A stretch of DNA of 64,000 bases from Paractinoplanes ovalisporus. GTDB taxonomy: Bacteria; Actinomycetota; Actinomycetes; Mycobacteriales; Micromonosporaceae. The translations under genes and the position numbers were made by a program. The stretch lies in assembly GCF_016834655.1 (NCBI RefSeq), contig NZ_JAENHP010000001.1:1-64000 (forward strand). The letters are read 5' to 3'. This document shows, piece after piece, positions 16,787 to 27,092 of this stretch. Each line of letters starts with the position of its first letter. The first letter of the stretch is position 1. The notes beneath the pieces were generated by a model. It did no database searches and was not told where the DNA came from. It saw only the letters and a list, made by a program, of their open reading frames with translations.

Positions 16787-16940
16787 GGTATGTCCCCATG
16801 AGACACATGTGGGTACGAAGGCACGGAACGGATTGACATCATTACACACCGAGGTCCAATCTGTTAGCTGTCTCACACTCCGGGCCGAGCCTTGACCCTG
16901 ACTGCGCAAGGGGTCCCTGGCCCCGGAAAGCGGGTCTGTC
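16787..16940. promoter_or_regulatory. Divergent promoter region hypAB / hydrogenase operon
   Basis: This 154-bp gap separates leftward hypAB from the rightward hydrogenase genes. A TTGACA at 16833-16838 is followed 17-18 nt later by caatct, a poor -10, reading rightward. TGAGACA (16799-16805) and TGTCTCA (16869-16875) are exact reverse complements flanking that promoter, and could be operator half-sites or looping sites. The ribosome site ggaaag (16925-16930) serves the ATG at 16941. Confidence 0.4.
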
Positions 16941-17981
16941 ATGTCCGATGCCGGCGACCCCCTGATCCACGTTCTCTGGATCAACGCGGGGCTGAGCTGT
17001 GACGGCGACTCGGTCGCGCTGACCGCGGCCACCCAGCCCAGCATCGAAGAGATCGCGCTGGGGGCGTTGCCCGGCCTGCCCCGGATCGCCGTGCACTGGC
17101 CGCTGATCGACTTCGAGTGCGGGCCGACCGGCGGCGCCGACGACTTCCTCGAGTGGTTCTTCAAGGCCGAGCGGGGTGAGCTGGAGCCGTTCGTGCTGAT
17201 CGTCGAGGGGTCGATCCCGAACGAGCTGCTGCACGACGACGGCTACTGGAGCGGGTTCGGCAACGACCCGGTGACCGGGCAGCCGCGCACGACCAGTGAC
17301 TGGGTGGACCGGCTGGCCCGCAAGGCGCTCGCTGTGGTCGCGGTGGGGACCTGTGCGACGTACGGGGGAATCCACGCGATGGCCGGGAACCCGACCGGCG
17401 CCATGGGAGTGCCCGACTATCTGGGGTGGGAGTGGAAGTCGCACGCGGGGATCCCGATCGTGTGCGTGCCGGGGTGCCCGATCCAGCCCGACAACCTGTC
17501 CGAGACGCTGACCTACCTGCTCTACCAGGCCACCGGTCAGGCCCCGATGATCCCGCTGGACGACCAGTTGCGGCCGCGGTGGCTGTTCGGCTCGACGGTG
17601 CACGAGGGCTGCGACCGGGCCGGCTATTACGAGCAGGCCGACTTCGCCGACGAGTACGGCTCGCCGAAGTGCATCGTCAAGCTGGGCTGCTGGGGTCCGG
17701 TCGTGATGTGCAACGTACCCAAGCGGGGCTGGCTCAACGGTGTGGGCGGCTGTCCCAACGTGGGCGGCATCTGCATCGGCTGCACCATGCCGGGCTTCCC
17801 CGACAAGTTCATGCCGTTCATGGACGAGCCGCCGGGCGGGAAGCTCTCCACGACCGCGGTCGGCTGGTACGGCACCACGGTGAAGCGGCTGCGCGGGATC
17901 ACCACGCACACCCTGGACCGGGAGCCGAAGTGGCGGCGGCCGGGCAAGGAACTGACCACCGGCGCGACCCGGACCTGGTGA
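16941..17981 (+). CDS. hhyS: [NiFe]-hydrogenase small subunit, group 1h-like
   Basis: A 346-aa electron-transfer subunit without a Tat signal. Residues C20 and D23 (LSCDGDS) with C138 and C179 fit a proximal 4Fe-4S cluster bound by three Cys and one Asp, the hallmark known for actinobacterial-type, oxygen-insensitive hydrogenases. Distal ligands: H221, C224, C244, C250; medial: about C257, C278, C281, with an extra C271. The enzyme takes electrons from H2 to an unknown acceptor. It heads the operon with the large subunit 12 nt downstream. The symbol follows the mycobacterial naming of this group; close relatives (group 1l) cannot be excluded. Confidence 0.85.
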   Translation: MSDAGDPLIHVLWINAGLSCDGDSVALTAATQPSIEEIALGALPGLPRIAVHWPLIDFECGPTGGADDFLEWFFKAERGELEPFVLIVEGSIPNELLHDDGYWSGFGNDPVTGQPRTTSDWVDRLARKALAVVAVGTCATYGGIHAMAGNPTGAMGVPDYLGWEWKSHAGIPIVCVPGCPIQPDNLSETLTYLLYQATGQAPMIPLDDQLRPRWLFGSTVHEGCDRAGYYEQADFADEYGSPKCIVKLGCWGPVVMCNVPKRGWLNGVGGCPNVGGICIGCTMPGFPDKFMPFMDEPPGGKLSTTAVGWYGTTVKRLRGITTHTLDREPKWRRPGKELTTGATRTW

Positions 17982-17993
17982 GGGAGGACGACC

Positions 17994-19754
17994 ATGACCG
18001 GCACCACCGAACTCGTCGACATGGCCTGGGACCCGATCACCCGGATCGTCGGCAGCCTCGGCATCTACACCAAGATCGATTTCGCCGGCAAGGTCGTGGC
18101 CGAGTGCAAGAGCACCAGCTCGATCTTCCGCGGCTACTCGATCTTCATGAAGGGCAAGGACCCGCGCGACGCGCACTTCATCACGAGCCGGATCTGCGGC
18201 ATCTGCGGCGACAACCACGCCACCTGCTCCTGTTACGCGCAGAACATGGCGTACGGGGTGAAGCCGCCGCACCTGGGTGAGTGGATCGTCAACCTCGGCG
18301 AGGCGGCCGAGTACATGTTCGACCACAACATCTTCCAGGAGAACCTGGTCGGGGTGGACTACTGCGAGAAGATGGTCGCCGAGACCAACCCCGGGGTGCT
18401 CGAACGGGCCAACCGCACCGAAGCGCCGCACGCCGGCGAGCACGGCTACAAGAGCATCGGCGACATCATGCGCTCGCTCAACCCGTTCACCGGCGAGTTC
18501 TACCGCGAGGCGCTGCAGGTGAGCCGGATGACCCGCGAGATGTTCTGCCTCATGGAGGGCCGCCATGTGCACCCCTCCACGCTCTATCCGGGCGGGGTCG
18601 GCACGGTCGCGACGATCCAGCTGATGACCGACTACCTGACCCGGCTCATGCGCTACGTCGAGTTCATGAAGAAGGTCGTGCCCATGCACGACGACCTGTT
18701 CGACTTCTTCTACGAGGCACTGCCCGGCTACGAGGAGGTCGGTAACCGGCGCGTGCTGCTCGGCTGCTGGGGGTCGTTCCAGGACCCGGAGGTGTGCAAC
18801 TTCAAGTACGCCGACATGACCGACTGGGGCCGCCGGATGTACGTGACCCCGGGCATCGTCGTCGACGGCAAGCTCGTCACCACCGACCTGGTCGAGATCA
18901 ACCTGGGCATCCGGATCCTGCTCGGCTCGTCCTACTACGACGACTGGACCGAGCAGGAGATGTTCGTGACCCGCGACCCGCTCGGCAACGAGGTCGACCG
19001 GCGCCATCCGTGGAACCAGCACACCAACCCGAAACCACAGAAACGCGACCTGGACGGCAACTACAGCTGGGTCATGTCGCCGCGCTGGTACGACGGGAAG
19101 AACTACCTGGCCCTGGACACCGGCGGCGGCCCGCTGGCCCGGCTCTGGTCGACCGCTCTGGCGGGGCTGGTCGACATCGGCTACGTGAAGTCGACCGGGA
19201 GCAGCGTGAAGATCAATCTGCCCAAGACCGCGCTCAAGGGCCCGGTCGAGTTCGAGTGGAAGATCCCGCGCTGGAGCAACACGATCGAGCGCAACCGGGC
19301 GCGGACCTACTTCCAGGCGTACGCGGCGGCCTGCGCGCTCCACTTCGCCGAGAAGGCCCTGGCCGAGATCCGGGCCGGCCGCACCAGGACGTGGGAGTCG
19401 TTCGAGGTGCCGGACGAGGGCATCGGGTGCGGGTTCACCGAGGCCGTCCGGGGTGTCCTGTCGCACCACATGGTGATCCGCGACGGGAAGATCGCCAACT
19501 ACCACCCGTACCCGCCGACGCCCTGGAACGCGAACCCGCGCGACAGCTACGGAACCCCGGGCCCGTACGAGGACGCCGTCCAGGGCCAGCCCATCTTCGA
19601 GGAGAACGACCGGGAGCACTTCAAGGGCATCGACATCATGCGTACGGTCCGCAGCTTCGACCCCTGCCTGCCGTGCGGCGTGCACATGTATCTGGGCGGC
19701 GGGAAGAAACTCGACCTGCTGCACTCGCCCACCCAGTCCGCCGGGATCGAGTGA
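17994..19754 (+). CDS. hhyL: [NiFe]-hydrogenase large (catalytic) subunit, group 1h-like
   Basis: A 586-aa catalytic subunit that binds the NiFe(CN)2CO centre. L1 motif: SRICGICGDNHATCS (C68, C71). L2 motif: DPCLPCGVH (C558, C561, H564). 22 residues (starting MYLGGGKK) follow the L2 His and should be removed by the maturation protease encoded at 22730. Other conserved stretches: MEGRHVHPSTLYPGGV, LLGCWGSFQDPEVCNF, PRWYDGKNYLALDTGGGPLARL. Start: ATG at 17994 with GGGAGG 7 nt upstream. The pair with the upstream small subunit probably oxidises H2 at very low concentration, as known for this group (family knowledge). Confidence 0.92.
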   Translation: MTGTTELVDMAWDPITRIVGSLGIYTKIDFAGKVVAECKSTSSIFRGYSIFMKGKDPRDAHFITSRICGICGDNHATCSCYAQNMAYGVKPPHLGEWIVNLGEAAEYMFDHNIFQENLVGVDYCEKMVAETNPGVLERANRTEAPHAGEHGYKSIGDIMRSLNPFTGEFYREALQVSRMTREMFCLMEGRHVHPSTLYPGGVGTVATIQLMTDYLTRLMRYVEFMKKVVPMHDDLFDFFYEALPGYEEVGNRRVLLGCWGSFQDPEVCNFKYADMTDWGRRMYVTPGIVVDGKLVTTDLVEINLGIRILLGSSYYDDWTEQEMFVTRDPLGNEVDRRHPWNQHTNPKPQKRDLDGNYSWVMSPRWYDGKNYLALDTGGGPLARLWSTALAGLVDIGYVKSTGSSVKINLPKTALKGPVEFEWKIPRWSNTIERNRARTYFQAYAAACALHFAEKALAEIRAGRTRTWESFEVPDEGIGCGFTEAVRGVLSHHMVIRDGKIANYHPYPPTPWNANPRDSYGTPGPYEDAVQGQPIFEENDREHFKGIDIMRTVRSFDPCLPCGVHMYLGGGKKLDLLHSPTQSAGIE

Positions 19755-19757
19755 TCC

Positions 19758-20213
19758 GTGGGCCCGTACGACTGGCGGTCCGCCGCCCGGCGCATCGACG
19801 CGCTCGCCGTCGGCGACTCGGCCGAGGAACTGGTCCGGGTCGTGGCCGACCTCTACGGCGCCGGGCTGGAACGGATCCTGGAGGTGCTGCACGAGCAGGG
19901 CGCGCTGACCGACGAGGTGGCGGCCGCGCTGGCCGGCGACGACCTGGTGACCGGGCTGCTGCTGGTGCACGGCCTGCACCCGTACGACGCGAAGACCCGC
20001 ATCACGGCCGCCCTCGAGGGCACGGGCGTGGAGGTGGTCGAGGTGACGGCCGACGGGGTGTGCCGGTTGCGGCTTCCGGCCGGGCACCCGCCGCACGGCC
20101 TGCAACAGACCGTGGAAGCGGTCGCCCCCGAGGTGACCCGCATCGAGACCGAGCAGCCGCCGCCGGTCATCCCCGTGTCGTCGCTGTTCTCCCGCGTAGG
20201 CGGCTCGTCGTGA
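19758..20213 (+). CDS. NifU C-terminal-like protein lacking its CxxC
   Basis: A 151-aa protein. N-terminal helices (residues 1-80) are unassigned; the C-terminal 60 residues (DAKTRITAALEGTGVEVVEVTADGVCRLRLPAG, then LQQTVEAVAPEVTRIETEQP) resemble the NifU C-terminal fold, but only one Cys of the usual CxxC remains, so FeS carriage is doubtful. Start: GTG at 19758, 3 nt after the large-subunit stop; its stop overlaps the next gene (GTGA). Likely an accessory factor for cluster delivery or assembly, by position only. Confidence 0.65.
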   Translation: MGPYDWRSAARRIDALAVGDSAEELVRVVADLYGAGLERILEVLHEQGALTDEVAAALAGDDLVTGLLLVHGLHPYDAKTRITAALEGTGVEVVEVTADGVCRLRLPAGHPPHGLQQTVEAVAPEVTRIETEQPPPVIPVSSLFSRVGGSS

Positions 20214-20782
20214 CCTCACCCCTGAACACGTTGCGCCGCATCGTCCGCGCCGAGAAAAGCCCGGCCGAAGAGCGCTGCGACATGTGCGCGGAGCGGGTCG
20301 CCCCGGACCATCAGCACCTGGTCGACCTGCAGTCGCGGCAGCTCATGTGCGCCTGCCGGCCGTGCTGGCTGCTGTTCGCCGACGACAACGCGCACCAGCG
20401 TTACCGGGCCGTCCCCGACCGTGTGCTGGCCGTCGACCCGCCGGCGCTGGACGACCAGCAGATCCCGGTCGGGCTGGTGTTCCTGTTCCGCAACTCGGCC
20501 CGCGACCGCATCGTCGCCCTCTATCCCGGCCCGGCCGGCGCCACCGAGTCCGAACTGGACATCGCGGCCGACGACCCGGCCTTCGCCCAGCTGCGCCCCG
20601 ACGTCGAGGCGTTACTCGTGCGGCAGGGCCGGGACGCCTACCTTGCCCCGATCGACGCCTGCTACGAGCTGACCGGGCGGCTGCGTACGGTGTGGCGCGG
20701 TTTCGACGGCGGCCAGGAGGCGCGCGACGCGGTCGACGAGTTCTTCACGCGGCTGGCCGGAAAAGTCGGGCGCGGAAAATGA
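20210..20782 (+). CDS. DUF5947-like hydrogenase accessory protein
   Basis: A 190-aa protein resembling DUF5947 (family recalled). Cysteines C23, C26, C47, C49 and C52 (ERCDMC and MCACRPCW) suggest a rubredoxin- or zinc-ribbon-like metal site near the N-terminus; the rest is alpha/beta with FLFRNSARDRIVALYPGPAGATES. A rubredoxin-like electron carrier or a chaperone for the small subunit are both possible. Start: GTG at 20210, overlapping the upstream stop by GTGA. Stop overlaps the next start by ATGA. Confidence 0.7.
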   Translation: MTSPLNTLRRIVRAEKSPAEERCDMCAERVAPDHQHLVDLQSRQLMCACRPCWLLFADDNAHQRYRAVPDRVLAVDPPALDDQQIPVGLVFLFRNSARDRIVALYPGPAGATESELDIAADDPAFAQLRPDVEALLVRQGRDAYLAPIDACYELTGRLRTVWRGFDGGQEARDAVDEFFTRLAGKVGRGK

Positions 20783-21408
20783 CCGCGTACGTCTTCGAGG
20801 TGCTCGACGTGTCCGCCGAGCCCTACGCCGTCGCCCCGCAACTTACTGCGCGTTTGCGCATCGCGGAGACCACCGGGGAGCGCGTGCACGCAATCGCGCT
20901 GCGCTGCCAGGTGCGCATCGAGCCCCAGCGCCGCCGATACGACGAGAACGAACAGGACGCGCTGCGCGGATTGTTCGGTGAGCGCAGCCGGTGGGCCGAA
21001 ACGCTCAAACCGTTCCAGTGGATGCAGACGAACACCACCGTGCAGGGTTTCACCGGCGGGACCGAGGTCGACCTGGCGCTGCCGTGCACCTACGACCTGG
21101 ACGTCATCGGCACCCGTTTCCTGCACGCGCTCGACGCCGGGGACGTGCCGCTGGACTTCCTGTTCTCCGGCACCATCTTTCTGCGCGGCCGCACCGGTTT
21201 TGAGGTCGAGCAGGTGCCCTGGGCCTGCGAGGCCCGCCACGCGATGCCGGCGCAGGTGTGGCGCGACATGATGGCGCTGTACTTCCCCGACAGCGGCTGG
21301 CTGCGGGTGAGCGCCGACGTGCTCGACGACCTCGCCGCCTACCGCGCGCGGCACGACCTGATCAGCTGGGACGAGACCCTGCGGCGTCTGCTGGGGACCG
21401 AGCCGTGA
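20779..21408 (+). CDS. DUF6084-like hydrogenase accessory protein
   Basis: A 209-aa protein resembling DUF6084 (family recalled). It looks all-beta with repeated hydrophobic strands: FEVLDVSAEPYAVAPQLTARLRIAE, AIALRCQVRIEPQRR, TEVDLALPCTYDLDV, PLDFLFSGTIFLRG. It carries three cysteines but no clear metal motif. No enzyme motif is seen. Start: ATG at 20779 (ATGA overlap); stop overlaps the next start (GTGA). The strict coupling implies a stoichiometric role with its neighbours in the hydrogenase operon. Confidence 0.7.
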   Translation: MTAYVFEVLDVSAEPYAVAPQLTARLRIAETTGERVHAIALRCQVRIEPQRRRYDENEQDALRGLFGERSRWAETLKPFQWMQTNTTVQGFTGGTEVDLALPCTYDLDVIGTRFLHALDAGDVPLDFLFSGTIFLRGRTGFEVEQVPWACEARHAMPAQVWRDMMALYFPDSGWLRVSADVLDDLAAYRARHDLISWDETLRRLLGTEP

Positions 21409-22610
21409 GCGCGCTCGCCGCCGCCCGGGCGGTCGCCGACGCCGTCCTCTACGAGGGCTACCTGCTCTATCCCTACCGCGCGAGCGCCGTCAAGAACCGG
21501 TCCCGCTGGCAGTTCGGCGTCCTCGGCCCGCCGGCGGCGGCGCCATCGGCCTGCGCCGAGCCTCCCTCACTCTCGCTGCAATGCCTGCTTGCTTCCCCCG
21601 TACGGCCCCCGGCCGTGACCCTGCATCTGCGCTTCCTCCAGGTGCAGGCCCGGCAACTGCTGGACGCGGCCCGCAATCCGGTGCCGTCGCTCGCACCCGG
21701 GTCGCGGACGCTGGTCAGCTGGGACGAGGCGGTCGAGCACGAGATCACGCTGTCGCCGTGGGCCGCGACCTTCGACGTCGACGTGCCAGGCGGCGAGGAC
21801 GAGGAGCGGGTCGACGGTGGCTGGATCGTGCGCCGCCGCGAACCACTGACCGCCCTGGTGCGCACGACGGCCGAGCCGGACGGCGACCTGCTGCGCCTCA
21901 CGGTCACGGTCGCCAACACCGAACCGCGCGTGGTGACCGGCAAGGAGGAGGCCGCCCGCCGCTCGCTGGTCGGCGCCCACCTGCTGCTGGCCGCGCGCGA
22001 CGGCACGTTCGTCTCACTGATCGACCCGCCGCCCGGGGCCGCGGCCGCCGCCGCCCGCTGCCGCCAGGACCGCTGCTGGCCCGTGCTCGCCGGGCCGGAC
22101 GACCTGTTGCTGGGCGCGCCCATCATCCTCTACGACCACCCCGCGGTGGCCGCGCAGAGCCCCGGTGACCTGTTCGACCTCACCGAGATCGACGAGATCC
22201 TGACGCTGCGGGTGATGACGATGACGGACGCCGAGAAGGCCGAGGCCCGCGCGACCGACGAGCGGGCCCGGGCGATCGTCGACCGCTGCGACAACCTCGA
22301 ACCCGGTGACCTGGAACGGCTGCACGGCGCCTGGCTCGACGCCCCGGCCGACAGTTCGCTGCTGATCGACGGGGTCCCGGTGGCCGAGGGCAGCCTGGTC
22401 CGGCTCCGGCCGTCGCGGCGGGCCGACGCGCAGGACATCTTCTTCGCCGGCCAGGTCGCCCGGGTCACCGCCGTGGTGTCCGATGTGGACGACAACACAC
22501 ACGTGGCCGTCGTGCTCGTCGACGACCCGGCGGCCGACCTGCACGACTGGTACGGCCGCTACCTCTATTTCGCGCCCGGCGAGCTGGAACCGCTCGGAGA
22601 GGGGACCTGA
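21405..22610 (+). CDS. 401-aa hydrogenase-locus protein, unknown function
   Basis: Not recognised. The N-terminus (ADAVLYEGYLLYPYRASAVKNRSRWQFGVL) is a conserved-looking segment; the middle is beta-rich (PAVTLHLRFLQVQARQLLD and TALVRTTAEPDGDLLRLTVTVANTE), and a C-terminal beta-barrel-like part contains GSLVRLRPS, FFAGQVARVTAVVSDVDDNTHVAVVLVDDPAADLHDWYGRYLYFAPGELEPL. It has no transmembrane helix and few cysteines (RCRQDRCW, DRCDN). Start: GTG at 21405, GTGA-overlapping the upstream gene; the longer frame to 21258 lies in that gene. Together with the flanking DUF genes it is part of the actinobacterial hydrogenase operon. Confidence 0.65.
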   Translation: MSALAAARAVADAVLYEGYLLYPYRASAVKNRSRWQFGVLGPPAAAPSACAEPPSLSLQCLLASPVRPPAVTLHLRFLQVQARQLLDAARNPVPSLAPGSRTLVSWDEAVEHEITLSPWAATFDVDVPGGEDEERVDGGWIVRRREPLTALVRTTAEPDGDLLRLTVTVANTEPRVVTGKEEAARRSLVGAHLLLAARDGTFVSLIDPPPGAAAAAARCRQDRCWPVLAGPDDLLLGAPIILYDHPAVAAQSPGDLFDLTEIDEILTLRVMTMTDAEKAEARATDERARAIVDRCDNLEPGDLERLHGAWLDAPADSSLLIDGVPVAEGSLVRLRPSRRADAQDIFFAGQVARVTAVVSDVDDNTHVAVVLVDDPAADLHDWYGRYLYFAPGELEPLGEGT

Positions 22611-22733
22611 ATGCTGAAGTTCATCGGTTTCGTGACGCTCGTGGTGACCGGCCTGGTGTTCGTGTGGCTGGCGAACCTGCTGCTGGCCTCGATTCCCGAC
22701 ATCCAGCGCTACCTGAGGATCCGTTCGATGTGA
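22611..22733 (+). CDS. 40-aa membrane protein (DUF6893-like)
   Basis: Starts directly after the preceding stop (ATG at 22611) and ends by overlapping the protease start. The peptide is MLKFIGFVTLVVTGLVFVW, then LANLLLASIPDIQRYLRIRSM: one transmembrane helix with a short basic C-terminal tail. Small membrane peptides of this kind sit at this place in related hydrogenase operons (recalled as DUF6893). It may anchor the otherwise soluble hydrogenase at the membrane (inference). Confidence 0.75.
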   Translation: MLKFIGFVTLVVTGLVFVWLANLLLASIPDIQRYLRIRSM

Positions 22734-23194
22734 ACGTGCTGGTGGCCGGAATCGGCAACATCTTCCTGGGCGACGACGGCTTCGGGCCCGAGGTCGTCCG
22801 GCAGCTCGGCGCCTCGGAACAGCCGCCGGGGGTGCGGGTGGCCGACTACGGCATCCGCGGCATGCACCTGGCCTACGACCTGCTCGACGGCTACGACCGG
22901 CTCGTTCTCGTGGACGCGCTGCCCGGCCCCGCCCATGCGCCGGGCGAGGTGGTCGTGCTCTCGGTCGGGCCGGACGACCTCGGAGAGGGCGACTTCGACG
23001 CGCACGGCATGAACCCGGTCGCGGTGCTGGCCTCGGTGACGCGGCTCGGCGGGACGCTGCCCCCGACGTACGTGGTGGGCTGCGGGGTCGCCTCGACGGC
23101 CCAGGGCATCGGGCTGTCGCCCCGGGTGTCGGCGGCGGTCCCGGCGGCCATGGAAGCGGTCCGCTCGCTCTACGCCGGCGCGGGGAGGCCCTGA
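22730..23194 (+). CDS. Hydrogenase maturation endopeptidase
   Basis: A 154-aa HybD/HyaD-family protease that trims the large subunit after nickel insertion. Family signatures: LVAGIGNIFLGDDGFG (Glu of the metal site replaced by Asp-type in this motif region), LAYDLLDGYDRLVLVDALP with the conserved Asp, and FDAHGMNPVAVLA with the His. Start: GTG at 22730, overlapping the stop of the 40-aa gene; the in-frame extension to 22664 overlaps that gene and lacks a ribosome site. Substrate: the 22-residue tail of the large subunit at 17994-19754. Confidence 0.88.
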   Translation: MNVLVAGIGNIFLGDDGFGPEVVRQLGASEQPPGVRVADYGIRGMHLAYDLLDGYDRLVLVDALPGPAHAPGEVVVLSVGPDDLGEGDFDAHGMNPVAVLASVTRLGGTLPPTYVVGCGVASTAQGIGLSPRVSAAVPAAMEAVRSLYAGAGRP

Positions 23195-25734
23195 TGTGCC
23201 TCGGCATCCCCGGTCAGGTGGTGGAGGTTCTCGACGGGTTCGCCGGGCAGCTCGCGACGGTCGACGTGGCCGGGGCGAACCGCCGGGTCAACATCGGCAT
23301 GCTGGACGCCCCGCCGGCCCCGGGCACGTGGGTGCTGATCCACCTCGGGTTCGCGGTCGAGGTCATCGACGCCGAGGGGGCCCGGACCGCGATGGCCGGG
23401 CTCGAACTGGTCGGTCGGGGTCGCCGGATCCGCCGCCGCTACACCGTTTCCGGGCTCGTGCAGGGGGTCGGGTTCCGGCCCTTCGCCTACGCGACCGCGG
23501 CCGAGCTGGGGCTCACCGGGTCGGTCGCCAACACCGGCGAGGGCGTGGTGGCCGAGGTGGAGGGCGACCCGGAGGCGGTGGACGAGTACGGGCGCCGGCT
23601 GCGCGCGGACGCTCCCCCGCTCGCGATGGTCGTCGCGGTGACCGCCACGGATCTGGCCGTGCAGGGCGGCACCGGTTTCACCATCTCGGAGTCGCACGGC
23701 GGCAGCGTCCCGGCGCGCACACTCGCCTCGCCGGACGTGGCGATCTGCGAGGACTGCCGCCGCGAACTGCGCGACCCGGCCGATCGTCGCTACCGGCACC
23801 CGTTCATCACCTGCACCAACTGCGGGCCCCGATTCACGATCATCAGTTCCCTCCCGTACGACCGGGACCGCACCACCATGGCCGGATTCCCGATGTGCGC
23901 CGCATGCCGGGCCGAATACTCGGATCCGGCCGACCGCCGCTTCCACGCCCAGCCGATCGCCTGCCCCGCGTGCGGGCCACGGCTCTCGCTCGTGGATGCC
24001 GCGGGCGCGACGCTGGACGGCGATCCGATCGGGGCGGCCCGCGAGCTCCTCGCGGCCGGGCGGATCGTTGCCGTGAAAGGGCTCGGCGGCTATCACCTGG
24101 CCTGTGACGCCCGCAACCCGGCCGCCGTGGCCCGGCTGCGGCGTCGCAAGCAGCGCGGCGGCAAACCGTTCGCGGTGATGGCGGCCGACCTGGCCGTGGC
24201 GCGGAAACTGGTCGAGGTCGACACCCCGGCGGAACGGCTCCTCAGTGGCGTACACCGTCCGATCGTGTTGCTGCCCCGCCTTCCTGGCGCGGGATTGGCC
24301 GACGAGGTCGCGCCGGACAACCCCGACCTCGGCGTGATGCTGCCCTACACCCCGGTGCACCTGCTGCTGTTCGGGCTGCCCGGGGACCCGCCGGGGCCGG
24401 ACGTGCTCGTGATGACGTCGGGCAACCTCTCGGGCGAACCGATCGTCTACGACGATGCCGAGGCGCGGCAGCGGCTCGGGGCGCTCGCGGACGCGTGGCT
24501 GGCGCACGACCGGCCGATCCGGGTGCCCTGCGACGACTCGGTGAGCCGGCCCGGTCTGCCGATCCGGCGCTCCCGGGGTTACGCGCCCCTGCCGGTCGCG
24601 CTGCCGTTCGAGGTCGCGCCGATCCTGGCCGCCGGCGCCGACCTCAAGAACACGTGCGCGGTGGCGGCCGGCCGGTACGCGTGGATCAGCCAGCACGTCG
24701 GGGACATGGACGACCTGGCCACCATCAACGCGCTGAGCGCCACCGCCGAGCATCTGTCGGCGCTGACCGGGGTGGAACCCGGGGTCGTCGTGGCCGACCT
24801 GCATCCGGACTACCGGTCGGCGCAGTGGGCGCGGCGCCGGCATCCGGAGGTGCGGCTGGTGCAGCACCACCACGCGCACATCGCCTCGGTGATGGCCGAA
24901 CACGGCCTGGGCCCGGACGAGCGGGTCATCGGGATCGCGTTCGACGGCACCGGATTCGGGCCGGACGGCGCGGTGTGGGGCGGTGAGGTGCTGGTCTGCG
25001 ACTACAAGGCGTACGAGCGGGCGGCGCACCTGGCCTACGTGCCGCTGGCCGGCGGGGACGCCAGTGTGCGGCGGCCCTATCGGATGGCGCTGGCCCACCT
25101 GCACGCGGCCGGGGTGCCGTGGGATCCGGCGCTGCCGCCGGTCGCGGCCTGCCCGGACGACGAACGGGATCTGCTGGGGCGGCAGTTCGCGAGCGGGGCC
25201 GGGTGCGTGCCGACGTCGAGCATGGGCCGCCTGTTCGACGCGGTGGCCTCGCTGACCGGGGTGCGTCAGATCGCCGAGTACGAGGCGGAGGCGGCCATGG
25301 TCCTCGAAGGGCGGTCGCGTACCGCGTTGAGCGCGCTCGGGGATTCGTACGGAAGAGGTTCACGCACCGCTCCGGACGCGGGCGCGGGTGCGTACGGATG
25401 GGAACTGAAAGCCGACGGACCGCTCGTCGCCTCACCCGGCCCGATGATCCGCCGGATCGCGTCCGACGTACTGGGCGGAGTGCCGGCGGCCGTGATCGGG
25501 GCGCGCTTCCATGCGGCGGTGGCCACGCTCATCGCCGAGCTGGCCGAGTATTGCCGCGCCCGCAACGGGATCGACGTGGTCGCGCTCGGCGGCGGGGTGT
25601 TCCAGAACGCGCTGCTTCTCGGGCTCGTCGAGCCGTTGCTTGGCGAGCGTGGCTTCACGGTGCTCCGGCCGAGGTTGCTGCCGCCCAACGACGGCGGCAT
25701 CGCGCTCGGTCAGATCGCCATCGGATCGGTATAG
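23194..25734 (+). CDS. hypF: HypC-HypF fusion protein
   Basis: An 846-aa chimera. Residues 1-75 are HypC ([12 protein letters not shown] with Cys2; [16 protein letters not shown]). HypF follows directly from about residue 79: acylphosphatase domain ([16 protein letters not shown]), two zinc fingers (CEDC/CTNC and CAAC/CPAC), a YrdC-like domain ([20 protein letters not shown]) and a Kae1-like carbamoyltransferase domain ([25 protein letters not shown]). HypF makes the cyanide ligands from carbamoyl phosphate and hands them to HypE; HypC carries Fe(CN)2CO with HypD. The reading frame is continuous with no stop between the parts. A separate HypC follows. Start: ATG at 23194 in the TGATG overlap. 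Confidence 0.92.
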   Translation: MCLGIPGQVVEVLDGFAGQLATVDVAGANRRVNIGMLDAPPAPGTWVLIHLGFAVEVIDAEGARTAMAGLELVGRGRRIRRRYTVSGLVQGVGFRPFAYATAAELGLTGSVANTGEGVVAEVEGDPEAVDEYGRRLRADAPPLAMVVAVTATDLAVQGGTGFTISESHGGSVPARTLASPDVAICEDCRRELRDPADRRYRHPFITCTNCGPRFTIISSLPYDRDRTTMAGFPMCAACRAEYSDPADRRFHAQPIACPACGPRLSLVDAAGATLDGDPIGAARELLAAGRIVAVKGLGGYHLACDARNPAAVARLRRRKQRGGKPFAVMAADLAVARKLVEVDTPAERLLSGVHRPIVLLPRLPGAGLADEVAPDNPDLGVMLPYTPVHLLLFGLPGDPPGPDVLVMTSGNLSGEPIVYDDAEARQRLGALADAWLAHDRPIRVPCDDSVSRPGLPIRRSRGYAPLPVALPFEVAPILAAGADLKNTCAVAAGRYAWISQHVGDMDDLATINALSATAEHLSALTGVEPGVVVADLHPDYRSAQWARRRHPEVRLVQHHHAHIASVMAEHGLGPDERVIGIAFDGTGFGPDGAVWGGEVLVCDYKAYERAAHLAYVPLAGGDASVRRPYRMALAHLHAAGVPWDPALPPVAACPDDERDLLGRQFASGAGCVPTSSMGRLFDAVASLTGVRQIAEYEAEAAMVLEGRSRTALSALGDSYGRGSRTAPDAGAGAYGWELKADGPLVASPGPMIRRIASDVLGGVPAAVIGARFHAAVATLIAELAEYCRARNGIDVVALGGGVFQNALLLGLVEPLLGERGFTVLRPRLLPPNDGGIALGQIAIGSV

Positions 25735-25746
25735 GAGGGCCGGCTC

Positions 25747-25991
25747 ATGTGTCTGGCGGTTCCGGGGCGCGTGCTCGCCGTCACCGAGGTCGACGGGGTG
25801 CCGACGGCCGAGGTCGACTTCGGCGGCGTCCGCAAGAGCGTCTGCCTGCAGTACGTGCCGGACGCCGCGGTGGGCGAGTACGTGGTGGTGCACGTCGGTT
25901 TCGCGATCCAGAGGCTCGACGAGCAGTCGGCCCAGCGCACGCTGGCCGAGTTCGAGCGGATGGGCTATCTCGAGGAGGAGTTCGGCGCGCG

Positions 25992-25995
<4 letters not shown>
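25747..25995 (+). CDS. hypC: Hydrogenase assembly chaperone HypC (free copy)
   Basis: An 82-aa Hyp[13 protein letters not shown] with the essential Cys2, [19 protein letters not shown]. It has the full C-terminal helix that the HypC part of the fusion lacks. Ribosome site aggagg 7 nt upstream. It overlaps hypD by 4 nt (ATGA). This copy probably does the classic work with HypD. Confidence 0.93.

Positions 25996-27091
<1,096 letters not shown>

Positions 27092-27092
<1 letters not shown>

Noticed and set aside
16842..20219. 1125-aa antisense open frame on the minus strand
   Set aside because: It is a high-GC shadow of the hydrogenase small and large subunit genes, whose motifs are unmistakable on the plus strand.
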